Positions 1-11,212 of a stretch of 64,000 bases of DNA are shown here, piece by piece (positions within the stretch are counted from its first letter, which is position 1; the number at the start of each line of letters is the position of its first letter). Source of the DNA: Coleophoma eucalyptorum (Eukaryota > Ascomycota > Leotiomycetes > Helotiales > Dermateaceae); assembly GCA_026120035.1 (NCBI GenBank), contig JALRME010000040.1:248001-312000 (forward strand). The letters are read 5' to 3'. The notes beneath the pieces are model-generated. The model saw only the letters and a program-made list of their open reading frames with translations. It was not told the origin of the DNA and ran no database searches. The translations under genes were made by a program, and so were the position numbers.

Positions 1-242
1 GCACTATCCGTTTCGACTTCGACTCCAAGGCTCTCGATAACACCAACAGCTTCATGACCAAAGCAGACTGGATCCGAATTGAATGGGATATCGCCTTTAA
101 CTCTATGGACATCGCTACCGCAGATCCCTGCCATTGACACCCGTACCAGGATCTCGTCTGATGCTGGCTTCCCAATCTCTTCCTCCACGATTTTCACGGG
201 TTTACCTGGCCCATAAAATAAGGCAACTTTACCGGATCGCAT
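1..242 (-). CDS. Zinc-dependent alcohol dehydrogenase, MDR family (5' part, runs off window)
   Basis: Reading the minus strand from an ATG at 242 gives 80 codons of open frame to the window edge. The sequence shows the classic N-terminal catalytic half of a medium-chain zinc dehydrogenase: GICGSDVH around residues 39-46, containing the Cys that binds catalytic zinc, and GHEAVG around 62-67, containing the zinc-binding His-Glu pair. Family members oxidise alcohols or polyols (sorbitol, xylitol and similar) with NAD(P). The cofactor domain lies outside the window, so the substrate cannot be judged. No intron is visible in this part. Confidence 0.85.
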   Translation of the reverse strand, partial: MRSGKVALFYGPGKPVKIVEEEIGKPASDEILVRVSMAGICGSDVHRVKGDIPFNSDPVCFGHEAVGVIESLGVEVETDS

Positions 243-978
243 TGTCGTTGGCCTATATCAGATGAACAGTGGGTTAGTATACATAAAGTATTTAAAATCA
301 GATTGATGGGCGAGTTAAGGTGGCAATGGAGGGCATGTAGTCGGATATAAGGCAGTCCGGGCATACCCAGGCAGGACTCTTATTGAGTATTCTTCATTCC
401 TTTTATGAAGTTCATTGCCTCGGGCAATCGGGCATCTGAAGCATCGGAGTTACTATTCCCTAAAGAAGCTACTGTACGTGTTGATCTCGGTTTTGGTTCA
501 CAGTTGCCTGTCTCGTACCTATTCATGATCGTTCCATGCTCAACCAACCGGATATTGAACTATTCGTTCGAGAAAAGCACATTAGTTCTGTGTAATTGTA
601 CTTTTCCTCCTATTGTTTCTCTTGAGATCATCGTTACGCACTCTAGAAAAAATTCACATTGTAACTTATTTCGCCATTTCTAGTAAGATGTATTATGCTA
701 CATTTCAGGCTGTTACTACAGAAACTTAGTAAGTTGGGATGTCATAGCCACAAGCTATGAGAAGGTAAATTTGACCCAAAGTTGTCCATTTTATCATTTA
801 ATAAATTATTTGCTAGAATTCAAAATGCGAAACAAGGACTATAAAGTGTGGGACGACAGATTTTTAACGAGTGCCGCTACTATTGTTACACTGTTTAAGC
901 GCATTAAAAGATATACTGCCCGGAAATCTCCACCTACTAGACGAATTCTAGGCTCCGACACCTGAGCACGTCAGAATC
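243..978. other. Intergenic between dehydrogenase start and MFS stop
   Basis: This 736-base stretch holds the promoter of the leftward dehydrogenase and the 3' flank of the leftward transporter. Short open frames at 405-683 and 771-965 show no recognisable domain and no splice-supported extension. I see no gene here. Confidence 0.6.
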
Positions 979-2965
979 TCAATTGAATTTGTTCTTATCA
1001 GCGTTGACATCATTCTCCAAAAAAATCTCAATTCTCTTGGTTATCTTGGGAGTGATATCCTCCAAACAGAGACAGGCGATCACACCTACGACTCCGAATG
1101 CAACAGACACCAATGCGACAGTTCTCAAAGCCACGATATACGAGGCCACATATGCCGCGCTAGCTGCTTCAGTAACGGCTGTCGTGATACCAGGGACCTT
1201 CGCGATGGCTGATGACCCAAGGGGCAGAGCAGAAAGTACCTTTTTGGCAGTTTGGATCGAGGCCCCTGCAGCAATGGCGGCACCAATAACCTTTTTAATG
1301 GCATTAGAGGTGAGTATATTGGAGAGAACAGTGACGTAGACTGTCTGCGCGATGGCGCCGCCGGAGTACTGAGCAACACCTCTGACAAAGCAGTCAGCAT
1401 GGCAAGGACAGAGGAGGTAATACGAGACTTACGCGAGACCACCAACGATTCCCAACTCAACCTGATCAGCTCCAAATTGGACATAAGCAATGGAGAGGTA
1501 TTGGCCCCAATCATATCCAGTTGAAGCTAGAAAGGTGAATGCGATACACATGCCTTGTCGAGACGTGTTTCCGAAGGCGAGAAGGCCACCGAAGAGGGTA
1601 GTGGTAAATAGTGATCCGAACATCTGCCACTTCCAATATTTGATCCATTGTCCAAGGGTAGACATGGCTGTGGCACCAAGGAGAATGCCGAAGCCTTGAG
1701 CTAGGGACATTTCGAGAGACTTGTTCCCCGTAGTGGAGGAGGTGAAAAAGACATCAACCATGTTGCCCCAGACGGTGAGTATACCAAGGTAAAATATTGA
1801 CACCAGCAAGCTCGTAATAAAGGGGGCAGTAAATGTGCGGCCATAATTGTGACGAAAAATGCGGGGTGGAGTCAGTGGCTGCTTGAGAGGCATAAATGTC
1901 TCCCAGCAGGCAAAGAAGAAAAGCGTTGCGAAGCCAACCGAGAGAAGAACAACAACCTTAGGGTTGGAAGCAGGCATGTAGGAGGCATATATAATGCCTG
2001 ACAGAATGAGATTCGCTGCTGCAGTAAAAGCTATCGCACCAACATAATCCAGTTCTCGTAGAGCTTGCTTCCAGGGAATGCCTCGGGGATGCTTTGGTGG
2101 GAAGAAGAGCGCTATAAGACCAACGCCCGTACTACCGATCATAATGGACAAGGGTACAAAAGCCAACGCCAGGCGCCGTGTCTCGCAGCATACTGAGAAG
2201 CAACAGGTCCGACGATAAGGTTGATGTAGTTAGTAGCATCGACGAGACCGACTGCTGCAGGGTGATATTTGTTAGGGAGGATTTCCGGTAACGCAAATGC
2301 AGCCAATTGACAGTTTCCGCCACCAAACCCGGTAATAGCCATAGCTGCAATGAGAGAAGAATTGGTTTTGGCTGTGCCACCTATTATGCCGCCAACGAAG
2401 ACGGCGATGTTACCGAAGATGATAAACCAGCGTCGACCAAATAGATCAGAATTGACCCCACAGACCATGAATGCGATGACAGCACCGAGGTTATATACAG
2501 AAGTGATCCATGCGGCCTGATTAACGTCGCCCAGCTCGGCGGCGACCGTGTTCTGGATTGTAGCAAGACATGGTATGGGCCAGTAAGACACACCATTAGA
2601 TATAGTGAGCAACTAGAAAACCCAGCTAACGGTTAGTATAAGGGCAAAACTTGTGAAGGGTAAAACTTGTGGATAATAACTCGGTACGAATAGCCAGCGT
2701 AAAGGAAAGATTACAAGGACAACAAATCTATGCTAACGACCAGCTTAAGAACAAAACCTACAAGGATAACGATCCAGGCCTTGAAGGTTACATTGTATTC
2801 CACACCCTCCTCGGGCTGAAAATTCTCCAAGCCTGCTGTTGGGACGTAATCCAGTTTCCCTATCTCTCTTGAATCTGGATAAGTTTCGACAAGCTCATGC
2901 AAATATGTCTTCACAGAATCAGAGAGTGGAGGAGCATAGTCTGTGGGTTTAGCGGTGGTGGCCAT
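979..2965 (-). CDS. TRI12-type MFS efflux transporter with apparent one-base frameshift
   Basis: Exons read 2965-2762, 2612-1433 and 1381-979. The first intron has a GTAGGT donor and a TACTAAC branch point; the second is 51 nt with a GTAAGT donor. The product (about 595 aa) has a polar N-terminus, then many membrane segments, with SFWPIP-like (here SYWPIP), FGRRWF and WRW motifs and the FFPPKHPRG loop typical of the TRI12 / siderophore-toxin efflux MFS family (14 segments expected). Right after WRW (base 2162-2163) the frame shifts. Downstream coding continues in the frame that would need one extra base, and the exon lengths sum to 1787, one short of a multiple of three. No intron explains this. 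It is either an inactivating deletion or a sequencing error. Likely role: export of a toxic metabolite at the plasma membrane. Confidence 0.8.
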
Positions 2966-4243
2966 GCTGAAAATGAGAAAATCGTAACCACCCGTTCTTG
3001 AACAAGTCAAAAGCAACTGGGCAAATGTTTGGGCACTATACAAATAGGATATATTTAATTGTGGCCATCGGAGTTTGCAAAACGCTAGTGCAGGCCAAGC
3101 CCGAGGCCTTTTACTGGTCTAGCAATCTAACCGTGGATCATTAAAGGGCCCGAGGGCTGGCTGTTCATGCAGTAGATCTGCGTTTCTCGCTGTGCGGCTC
3201 TGCGAGGCGAGGGCTCACCACCCCCATTTGTTAGAGATAGGATTGCCGAAAATCCGGTGTTTCCATAATGAGGTACCACAATAAGCATGGTTTAATATGG
3301 GGGGAAGCTTGAGCGAATTGCTAGCCTGAGGCACTATCCTCAGATATTTGGTATAAAGATTCTATTTTGTATGAGGGCGGGTGGCTTCAGGCTATCAATT
3401 CTATCATGCTCCCCGCCCATGCACAGTCTATAGACCCCAGTATCCAAGCACCCCACCCCTTATTCCTCGTCTATACATCTCATTGTGTTTTCATTCCGTC
3501 CACAATTCCACTATGAATCATCGTAACGACGCTGATGGATAGATAACAATTTCTGGCAAATTAAGACTTGCTTAATGTTGTTAAATCATATTTAAGAGCT
3601 CCTCCGCACTGATCAACGTGGATGAATCAACTTTCGATAATGCTGTAAGGGCATGATGCTGACAGCCAAGGAATTTAGCCGGCTATGTTCGACTCCCACA
3701 GGCTGGCAACGAAGACTTGTTACAAGGGGATAAAGGGTTATGATGTACCTGAGGTTAATAAATAAGTAGTGCATGCCACAACAAGTGCATATGTCCCTTC
3801 AATGATATTAATTCGTCCGCCATCGCCTATTTCAAACGTCCTCTTTTTCTTTAGCGACGCCGCCGACATCGTTCTCGCATGGTCTCCCAAAAGTCTGTCC
3901 ATGAAGTAGACTATACCGATCAGTTGGTATGTTTCACGGCAATGGCGTGTTACTCAGTGATTATTGCACAGAGCTTTTCGAGCTATTTGTCCCAAGCCAT
4001 ATTGAGCCTGCTTTTCTAGTGCTCCTTTTATCCTTGGTTGCATATATATTCTTTCATATCTCTATCAAATCCCGAGCTCTTTCGAGCTCCGTGGTCACCA
4101 AACCGACGACTTGTGCTCAGATCTCACAGCACCGCCCCTTATCTTTGCAATGCCCAGAGATTATCAGCAACAATAAGCGTGATTACTCTGTATTGTGTCA
4201 TTTTAGATGATCATCATGCTAGTATCAGAGAGAGAGGTCTCAC
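2966..4243. other. Intergenic: MFS promoter and carrier 3' flank
   Basis: The 1278-base gap contains the upstream region of the leftward transporter, with several C-rich words between 3210 and 3470, and the 3' side of the leftward mitochondrial carrier. An open frame at 3929-4274 has hydrophobic runs but no start context, splice support or known domain. It overlaps the most likely 3' end of the carrier, so it is not called. Confidence 0.5.
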
Positions 4244-5173
4244 TTACGAATGCGGCGCCATCCTGAAAAAGTAGGGTCCGAAGCCACGGTAGAATCGAAG
4301 GAGCCCTTCATTTTCAGCTACTTTGACGAAGCAATCAAACATGTTTTTGTAAGCTACCGTCCCGTCCGGTGCTTTAGTCTGTCTTTGTAGCCTAGTCTTG
4401 ACCATATCAAAAGGGAGACTGAAAAATGCGGCAAAAAACCCAGCTATGGCTGATGCTGTCAAAGTTGTCGCCTGAGCCGAGAAATTAGTGTGCCGTTTCA
4501 GTTGGTTTTTCGACTCCGAGAAGAATGTAAGCTGTCCAAAGTTCGTAGAAGTAGCTCGAATAACCGTTGGAAAAGCGCCGCTCCATAGCGCACGAATTCC
4601 TTCAGTTCGAGTGATGCGAGCTAAAGCATGGAATACCGAGCGGTAGTTCGCTCGTTGCTCCCTGGGTTTCAATCCATCAGACTGCATGCGGATCAGAACA
4701 ACCTCAGTTGGATTCCCGATCATTGCTCCTAAGCTGCCAGCACCCATACCTGCGAGTGTTCGCTCCCCAAATCCAATTTTGGTGCCGTTCGATTTAGCGC
4801 GCTTTTCGAAGATATCGATAAAGGTATCAAATAGTCCCAAGCGTGCAGTACCATATACAATTTGACGGAGATAACCCGCAGACAGTCCAGAGTAGAGATT
4901 GAGAATACCGCCTTCAGCTGTGATATCCCTTATTGCAGATATGGAAGAAGGTCTGAGACCACCCTTGGCACCTTCTCCGGCGAGCTGAAGCCGTACTTTG
5001 ACAGTGTCGATAGGGTGAATACAGGTTGTGGCGACCATACCGGAGAAGCCACCGATAACGAACGGGAGCGCCGCGTTTGTTATGGGACCACTAAGAAAGC
5101 TTCTCCTGCCTAATGTAGAAGCTACGGCCACATCATTTGCTGCCTCGCTGGTTGATTTTACACTCGTAGACAT
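4244..5173 (-). CDS. Mitochondrial carrier, 2-oxoglutarate/malate type
   Basis: The ATG at 5173 is chosen because the protein then has normal carrier length (309 aa). Upstream in-frame codons look non-coding. Three signature repeats are visible, PIDTVKVRLQ (54-63), PTEVVLIRMQ (155-164) and PFDMVKTRLQ (254-263), each opening one two-helix module of the inner-membrane carrier family. The PTEVVLIRMQSDG form resembles the oxoglutarate/malate carrier, which swaps cytosolic malate for matrix 2-oxoglutarate. The frame stops at 4244 directly after APHS, where homologues continue about 15 residues to finish helix 6. A GTAAGT donor sits exactly there, but the nearest AG gives a 29-nt intron and only four more residues. 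The 3' end is therefore uncertain, or the protein is truncated. Confidence 0.85.
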   Translation of the reverse strand: MSTSVKSTSEAANDVAVASTLGRRSFLSGPITNAALPFVIGGFSGMVATTCIHPIDTVKVRLQLAGEGAKGGLRPSSISAIRDITAEGGILNLYSGLSAGYLRQIVYGTARLGLFDTFIDIFEKRAKSNGTKIGFGERTLAGMGAGSLGAMIGNPTEVVLIRMQSDGLKPREQRANYRSVFHALARITRTEGIRALWSGAFPTVIRATSTNFGQLTFFSESKNQLKRHTNFSAQATTLTASAIAGFFAAFFSLPFDMVKTRLQRQTKAPDGTVAYKNMFDCFVKVAENEGLLRFYRGFGPYFFRMAPHS

Positions 5174-8100
5174 GCTAGGAAGTAGTGTCAGCTTGCAGTA
5201 TCTAGACTGATGACAACATAAGCATTCATCTGGATAGCAGTACTCTTGTATTTCAACTTTTAAGTAGCAAAACAAATAGTGATCAAGCGTGTCCAAAGGC
5301 TGCCTCGGGTACCAATACCATGTTGTAATCTAGGCCGGCTGGTCCTCGGTTACAGATGATAACGTTGCGACAACGCAACAAGACGCGACCATGTGATAAT
5401 CTCAATTGTAAATGCCTTCATCTTTAATCCACATCCTACATTTGTAAGTGCATGGCTTATCTCAGAACAAACAAAGCGGTAAATTGGAGGGGGGTCTACG
5501 AAGACATGGCTATGCTCCCCTCGCGTTAGATATATTCACGGTTCAGTCCTAGACTTACGCGACCCTTGGAAAGCCCTAGGAGCACGGTAAGTCCTATCAC
5601 GGTATGTAGTCACCAAACCTCTTTCGCCTGAATTGATTCTAAGCTATCGACACAGCTTTCAGATTGTTCCTTATTCGGGCTTCAACAGATCAGAACTCTC
5701 AGAGACCAATGATACAAAACGGTACAGTAGGTACTTGATTGCAAATAGGAATTAAAAATATCCAATATATGATAACAGACTTATACTTGCGGAAGTTCGT
5801 AGCGATAGAGATTAACAGCATGGATTTAATAATTATAAATTTCGACAGCATACTTTTCAACAGACGTCGGCAATAATCTAGTGCTCGCTCGCTAGCAGTC
5901 GAGGTCACCTCGCGTTACTAACAAGTCCCAAAAGCAGTCACAAGTACGTAAAGCTACCGCGTAATAAGATAAGTGAAATCACCTCTACGTAATGCTATAT
6001 ATATACTAACTAAGTGGAGGGGCAGAAAGCGTTTATCGCCTTCTACTCACTTTTAAAATATTACTTATAGGTTCGCTAACTTAACGCTCTGTTCGGTTAT
6101 TGTTCCCTTCAAAATTTATCGTTTATTTGTTATTATTCTACTATTCTTCTAGAACTTTCTTTCTGTTGGGATAATCCAGTATCATTACAAGGTTTTTGAG
6201 GGACTTCTATAGAGGTCTTCGGTTGTGGGATGACCGTACGGGTGGTTTATAGGTAGAGGGGTAATGTCGACGCGAGGAGGGGAATGTCTGATGTATTTAA
6301 GAATTAGCGCCCCGTCTTGAGAGGAGGCAAGACGCTACAATACACTTGGGTTATTCTCATTGAAGAAGGATAACCTAAGCGTGTAGCCAGTACAGTATCT
6401 CTACCGTACGAACCAATGTGTAGGTCCAGCGAAGCCTATTGATAGCTGTCGCCAAGTCGAGCTCGAACTTGGACATTGGACATTAGCTAGAACGAAGGAT
6501 GATGTTCCAACGACTAGCTATCTGCGTGTCCCCTACTTATCTATTGCTTGCATGTCACTCTGACTATGGCACCTGACAATTAGACATTTCGTGTAGATAT
6601 CCGGTCTAGACCTACTGTACGAACTATCTACTTAATGTCGGTCTTATAGGACCACGGATGCTCGTACGCTTTAAGGATCCTTTAGAGAGCAGCAAATTTC
6701 AACGAAGAGGCAATTACAAGAACTCTAGTTCTAGATAGGAATATCGTAAACTTCCGAAGGTAAGCCCCTTGAATATTCCCAATCAACGTAAACCAAAGAT
6801 CTTTACATACAGTTTCGATATACGTTGTATCTTCATTAGTAGTATTTTTGGCCTCTTTTACTCGCAATATAGTATTAATTCCTTACTTTAATTGTTGCTT
6901 AGAGAGCTAGTATAGCTAAATATATATAGACTGTACTCGACAGAAGATATAGACTTGATTCCCGACCCCCTCTTTGTAATCTGGTACTTCTCTACGCTAG
7001 TCTATGTAGGCAACATTAACCCAAACGAAGTCATTAACACTAGTAGGTCTGTCGTAGAAGGTCTCTTAACTCTTCAATTCTAAATGCCCACTCTGAGTTA
7101 GTCATGAGTATATCCCAAGCGATGCCGTTGACAGATCAAGAATTACCAGTAGCACCCCTTCGGGCTTAGAGGAGCCCCCAAATGTAGGAGATGATATTTT
7201 AAGATGGCTCTATAATTTTTTCTCCACTTGGAGAGATATAACAAGTAACCTCTTGCGTCCCGCGTGCAAAGATAGTCATAATCTCGGCATGCAACAATCT
7301 GCGAGGCTATATTGCTGTCGATGGGTCCTCTAAAGTCAAACGGTCCTCGGGTGGTGATGAATTATGCTAGGCGTAGGTTCTAGGGTATTGTCCGTGAGAG
7401 ACGTTATACGAGACAGAAGGAAGACTTCACGCGACTCATCTTGCCTATAATTAGCTGGTACACCCTTGGGGCTGAAGTTGGGTTAGTAAGTTTGAGCACC
7501 TTCAGCTTAGCACATAGCAGAACACACTCCTCTATGGGCGATAAACTCGCACCTTTTTCGCTCTCTGTATCTTCTTAGGTAGTGTCGTGTACAACTACTC
7601 ATAACTTTCTCCCTGCCTGTATAGCAAACGTACTGGGGTTTAGCTCCATATTTTACAGTAGTATTTTCAATCGACTGATTAATCATTTATGGAATTCGTT
7701 TAGATACATAGCCAAGTTTTCTGTTTTGAGGCTCTGGTCCCGTGAAATGCCGAGTGAAGTGCCACTCTGTCGAACGCTATCTCGATCTACCACCTCAATT
7801 AGCTATTACCAATCAGATGCCTTGGCAGCACAGAGCTTAAAGGGGTTCAGCCTTTATTCTTAACTAAATTATTCATCGTAATTTAATTTTAGCAAGAGGT
7901 TAGTTATCGGCTGACAGAAGGTTTTATGTATTGCGTCGCGTGCAGTTCCAAAATCATAGGCGGAATTATGAGCCGACGCTAACTACGATCTAAGCGACTT
8001 TAATCTTCCTGACTCTGATACCGAACTTGAAATCCTAACCACTAATTAGCTCTTTGACCGTTGAGTAAAAGAGTTGACTAAGACTTGCATAGGGACAAAC

Positions 8101-8242
8101 TCATGTGCGTGGCTTGAGTCTCTATTATATATTACCCTAAGCAGGTCTTTCAATTACCAGAAAACCCAATTTTCTCATCGTCTCACAAAATCCCTATACC
8201 ACTATAGAATATCACTTTGCTTTCCCTGTATCACCCTTTACA
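5174..8242. other. AT-rich gene-free block with retroelement relic
   Basis: About 3 kb with low G+C, many stops in every frame and only short open frames (5699-5908, 6682-6867, 7582-7863, 8074-8340) that match nothing I recognise. The first about 250 bases are the promoter of the carrier; the last about 150 bases are the promoter of the RidA-family gene. An LTR-like segment begins at 6164 (listed separately). The sequence after it is probably a mutated internal region, consistent with repeat-induced point mutation, although I did not measure dinucleotide indices. Confidence 0.6.
6164..6490 (+). mobile_element. LTR-like segment of a retrotransposon, copy A
   Basis: The segment starts with TGTTGGGATA and runs into a stretch beginning TAGGTCCAGCGAAGCC. 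The whole of it matches the reverse complement of 23521-23855 with substitutions and small gaps. Shared blocks include GAGGTCTTCGG, ACGGGTGGTTT, AAGACGCTACAATACACTTGG, GCGTGTAGCCAGTA and GAGCTCGAACTTGGA. A start with TG and a sharp shared boundary fit a long terminal repeat plus the beginning of the internal region. No open gag or pol survives downstream. Confidence 0.7.
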
Positions 8243-8732
8243 ATGTCAGGCCTCACCTACTATTCATATCCCGGTGTTGGAGAGAGAAATCGTGCCCAGT
8301 TCAAGTACAGCCAAGCAGTTCGCATTGGAGATCGTATTGAATGCGCTGGTCAGGGTCAGTATCTTCCGCCGAACCATAAACGTATTCATTCTGATGAAGA
8401 TAACAGGTGGATGGGCTCGCGAGACTGGTGTTTTCTTCAAAGAGATCAACGCACAAATTGATCAAGCCTTCGAAAATGTTGACGCCAATTTGAAGCACGC
8501 AGGTGGCAAAGGTTGGAGCCAGGTCTTCCGCGTCAACTCATATCATGTGCCTATTAATGATGAGGCTCTTGCAGCTATGTCCCGCAATTTTGCAAAGTGG
8601 ATGCCAGATCATCAACCAATCTGGACCTGTGTTGGTGTGCCCCGTCTTGGAGAGGATGACATGCGCGTTGAAATTGAAGTCGTCGCATTAGATACGCAAG
8701 GGGCCAAGAAAGCAGAGGAAAGCAAAAAGTAG
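8243..8732 (+). CDS. RidA / YjgF-YER057c-UK114 family protein
   Basis: Two exons, 8243-8354 and 8407-8732, flank a 52-nt intron (GTCAGT...CAG). The 145-aa product covers the whole single-domain Rid fold: an N-terminal strand with an ECAGQGGW turn, then QIDQAFENVDANLKHAG, VFRVNSY and a C-terminal VEIEVVA strand. RidA enzymes form trimers and hydrolyse reactive enamine/imine intermediates such as 2-aminoacrylate. In E. coli RidA the catalytic Arg105 precedes SCVEVARL; here the matching place is W110 before TCVGVPRL. This protein may therefore belong to a Rid subgroup lacking that arginine, and imine hydrolysis should not be assumed. It lies 826 bases upstream of the NCS1 permease on the same strand. 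Confidence 0.9.
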
Positions 8733-9558
8733 ACAGTGTTAGTAATGGCTAGATCAATTTATCCGCTGGAAAAATGTGTCTTGAGATGATACCTGCTGAA
8801 TGTAATAAAATCTTCCGCGCAATTTAACCATTGGTCTTAAGAGTCCATAAAAAGAAACCACATATATCATTACAGTCGATAAGTTCAGTGGTGACTTACA
8901 ATTGAAAGTCTAGGATCCTATTTTGATGTTACTGAGATGTAGTGGTTCAAAGCCCCATTCCGAAGCTCGGCCTGTAGTCTAAACTTTGCTAGCAAGAGAG
9001 ATGTTTAAAACATGTAGTACCTCTATTAGGTGTAGCTTAGTCCCCGCCAGAGTCATGAGAGTACTTAGGGTTAGCTAGGGTGCTTTTTTCACAATGTGGA
9101 ACAGCAGGCCATGTACCTGGGGTTGAGTCGGCCAAGCAATGTGGGGGTTAAAGATTTTCTGCTTATCCTACTCAGCCCCTATCAGTTGCGGAATTATAGA
9201 CCGAAGCCACTCAGAACTTAAAACCGAAATCTTAGATGCAGATACTAGGGATGTATGCTACCATTTGTGTGACAAACATGCATGCGATAACGGGCCAGCC
9301 ATCTATCCACTACGGATTTACTTAACCCAAGCGAGTCCCAATGGTCAAACTTTAATCTGACTTTCTAATGTGATAAACTTCCGCGATATTAGCAATGTAA
9401 TTGAATTACCGTCTGTCAAGATTTACCACGGTCTGCGGCTTGGATAGAGATAGTGATATCTCAACACGATAACAAATGGTATAAGGTCTAAACAATTGTC
9501 ATCAGTAGACAATAACTAACTTTCTTCTCATTACGCATTTCACATCAGCTAAGACATA
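8733..9558. promoter_or_regulatory. Intergenic: upstream region of the NCS1 permease
   Basis: This 826-base stretch contains the 3' flank of the RidA-family gene and the promoter of the permease. The open frame 9139-9360 has no known domain. No defined operator was recognised. Confidence 0.4.
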
Positions 9559-11212
9559 ATGGAAACTTCTAACCCCCCTAAAGAATCGACTCCAGTGGAT
9601 GATGTCGAGAAAAATTTCCAGGTCGAATCTACATCCACCAAGAAAGGCAGCGTAGTAAAATTGAAGCTCCCCTGGGCTCATAAGTTACTTAAACTTGGAG
9701 TTGAGGCTCGTGGAATTGTTCCGGTGCCCGTGGAAGAAAGAAGTGAAAAAACTGGTGCCAGTCTTTTCTCTCTCTGGTTTACAGCCAACTGTTCCCTTCT
9801 ACCGTTTGTTCTCAAAACCAGTATTAGAAAACTATCATTAATACATTAACAGTATCGCCACTGGCATGTCTGGCACTCTCTCATATGGCTTGAACCTAGC
9901 GGACGCTTCAATTATTATTATCCTCTTCGGCCTTGTCTCTATGATACCAGTGGCATGGATGGGGATGCTAGGTCCGAAGACTGGAATGCGGCAAATGGTT
10001 CAAGCTCGATACTTCTTTGGGTTCGTTGCCTGTGGTCATCGTCTAACGGTTTTAGCTAATTCTGTACATAGAATGTATCTTATCGTTATACTCATCATCC
10101 TTCAGCTTGCCAATCTAACCGGCTATACCATTCTCACAGCAATAATTAGCGGCCAGACCTTGTCAGCAGTCTCAGATGGTTCTTTAAGTTTGACATTGGG
10201 CATTGTCATCACCGCTATAGTTGGCCTTGCTATTTCATTCATGGGCTACAAAGTCTTGCATCTCTACGAAAAATATTCTTGGATTCCTACCCTAATCGCT
10301 ATCGCGATCACAGTCGGCATTGGAGGAAAGAGCTTGCACTTGCAAACCGTCACAGAAGCCCCATCCGCAAGCACGATCTTGACCTTCGGCTCCATCGTTG
10401 CCAGCTTCATCATCTCTTGGGCTCCTCTTGTCTCTGATTTCTCTGTTTATATAAATCCTAAAGTTCCAAGGTAGGAATAATCCACCTCAAGTCATAGATC
10501 ACTATTCATTTTACGTAGAATCCGCATATTCTCATACGTGTATCTCGGACTCATCATCCCATCAATTCCTCTACTCATCCTGGGCGCCGCTATAGGCGGA
10601 GCGGTACCCAACGTTCCCTCCTGGGCTCTAGCAGAGCAGGCTAACGCCACAGGTGGCGTCATGTTCGCAATGCTACACTCGGCCGGTGGCTTCGGCAAAT
10701 TTGTTGCAGTAATTCTTGCCTTCTCGGTCATCGGTAATATTGCATGTTCTCTATACTCCCTTTCAATAAACTTCCAGGTCATCTTGCCAATTCTAGTCCG
10801 CGTGCCGCGCTACGTATTCTCAATTCTAATTACAGCTATCGTCATCCCAATCTCGATTGTCATTGCAGGCAACTTTAGTGAATCGTTGGGGAATTTTCTT
10901 GGTATCATAGGATACTGGACAGCAGTCTTTATTAGTATTGCACTCACTGAACATCATTGGTTTCGGAAAGGCAACTCTAATAGTTACGACCATAATATAT
11001 GGGATATTGGAAGCAAGCTCCCTCTTGGTGTTGCTGCTCTAAGTGCTGGCGCGCTAAGCTTCGCAATAATAATACCTTGCATGAATGCAGTGTTGTATAC
11101 CGGGCCAATTGGACAGCAAACAGGAGACATTGGCATTGAGGTTGGATTTTGTATTTGTATTCTTTTGTATATTCCGATGAGAACCCTAGAGAAGTATCTC
11201 ACCGGAAGATAA
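9559..11212 (+). CDS. NCS1 permease, purine/cytosine (FCY2-like) type
   Basis: Four exons: 9559-9803, 9853-10020, 10072-10470 and 10519-11212, with introns of 49, 51 and 48 nt. They join to 501 aa. A charged cytosolic N-terminus ends in WFTANCSLLPIATGM, the conserved start of the NCS1 membrane core. It is followed by ANLTGYTILTAIISGQTL, an LHLYEKYSWIP-like loop and about 12 membrane segments in all. Fungal FCY2 relatives import cytosine, adenine, guanine or hypoxanthine with protons across the plasma membrane. The second intron is a multiple of three, so unspliced translation stays open, but alignment spacing to FCY2 favours splicing. The exact substrate (cytosine, purine, vitamin B6 or other) cannot be read from sequence. 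Confidence 0.92.

Noticed and set aside
983..1699. Plus-strand open frames opposite the TRI12-type transporter
   Set aside because: They are antisense to well-supported exons with conserved membrane protein content; no start, splice or domain support.
3929..4274. Possible small membrane protein
   Set aside because: Hydrophobic by composition only, with two overlapping frames of equal quality; it overlaps the carrier's 3' end on the other strand.
6682..7863. Open frames within the retroelement relic
   Set aside because: Short, AT-driven and without gag, protease, integrase or reverse transcriptase motifs.
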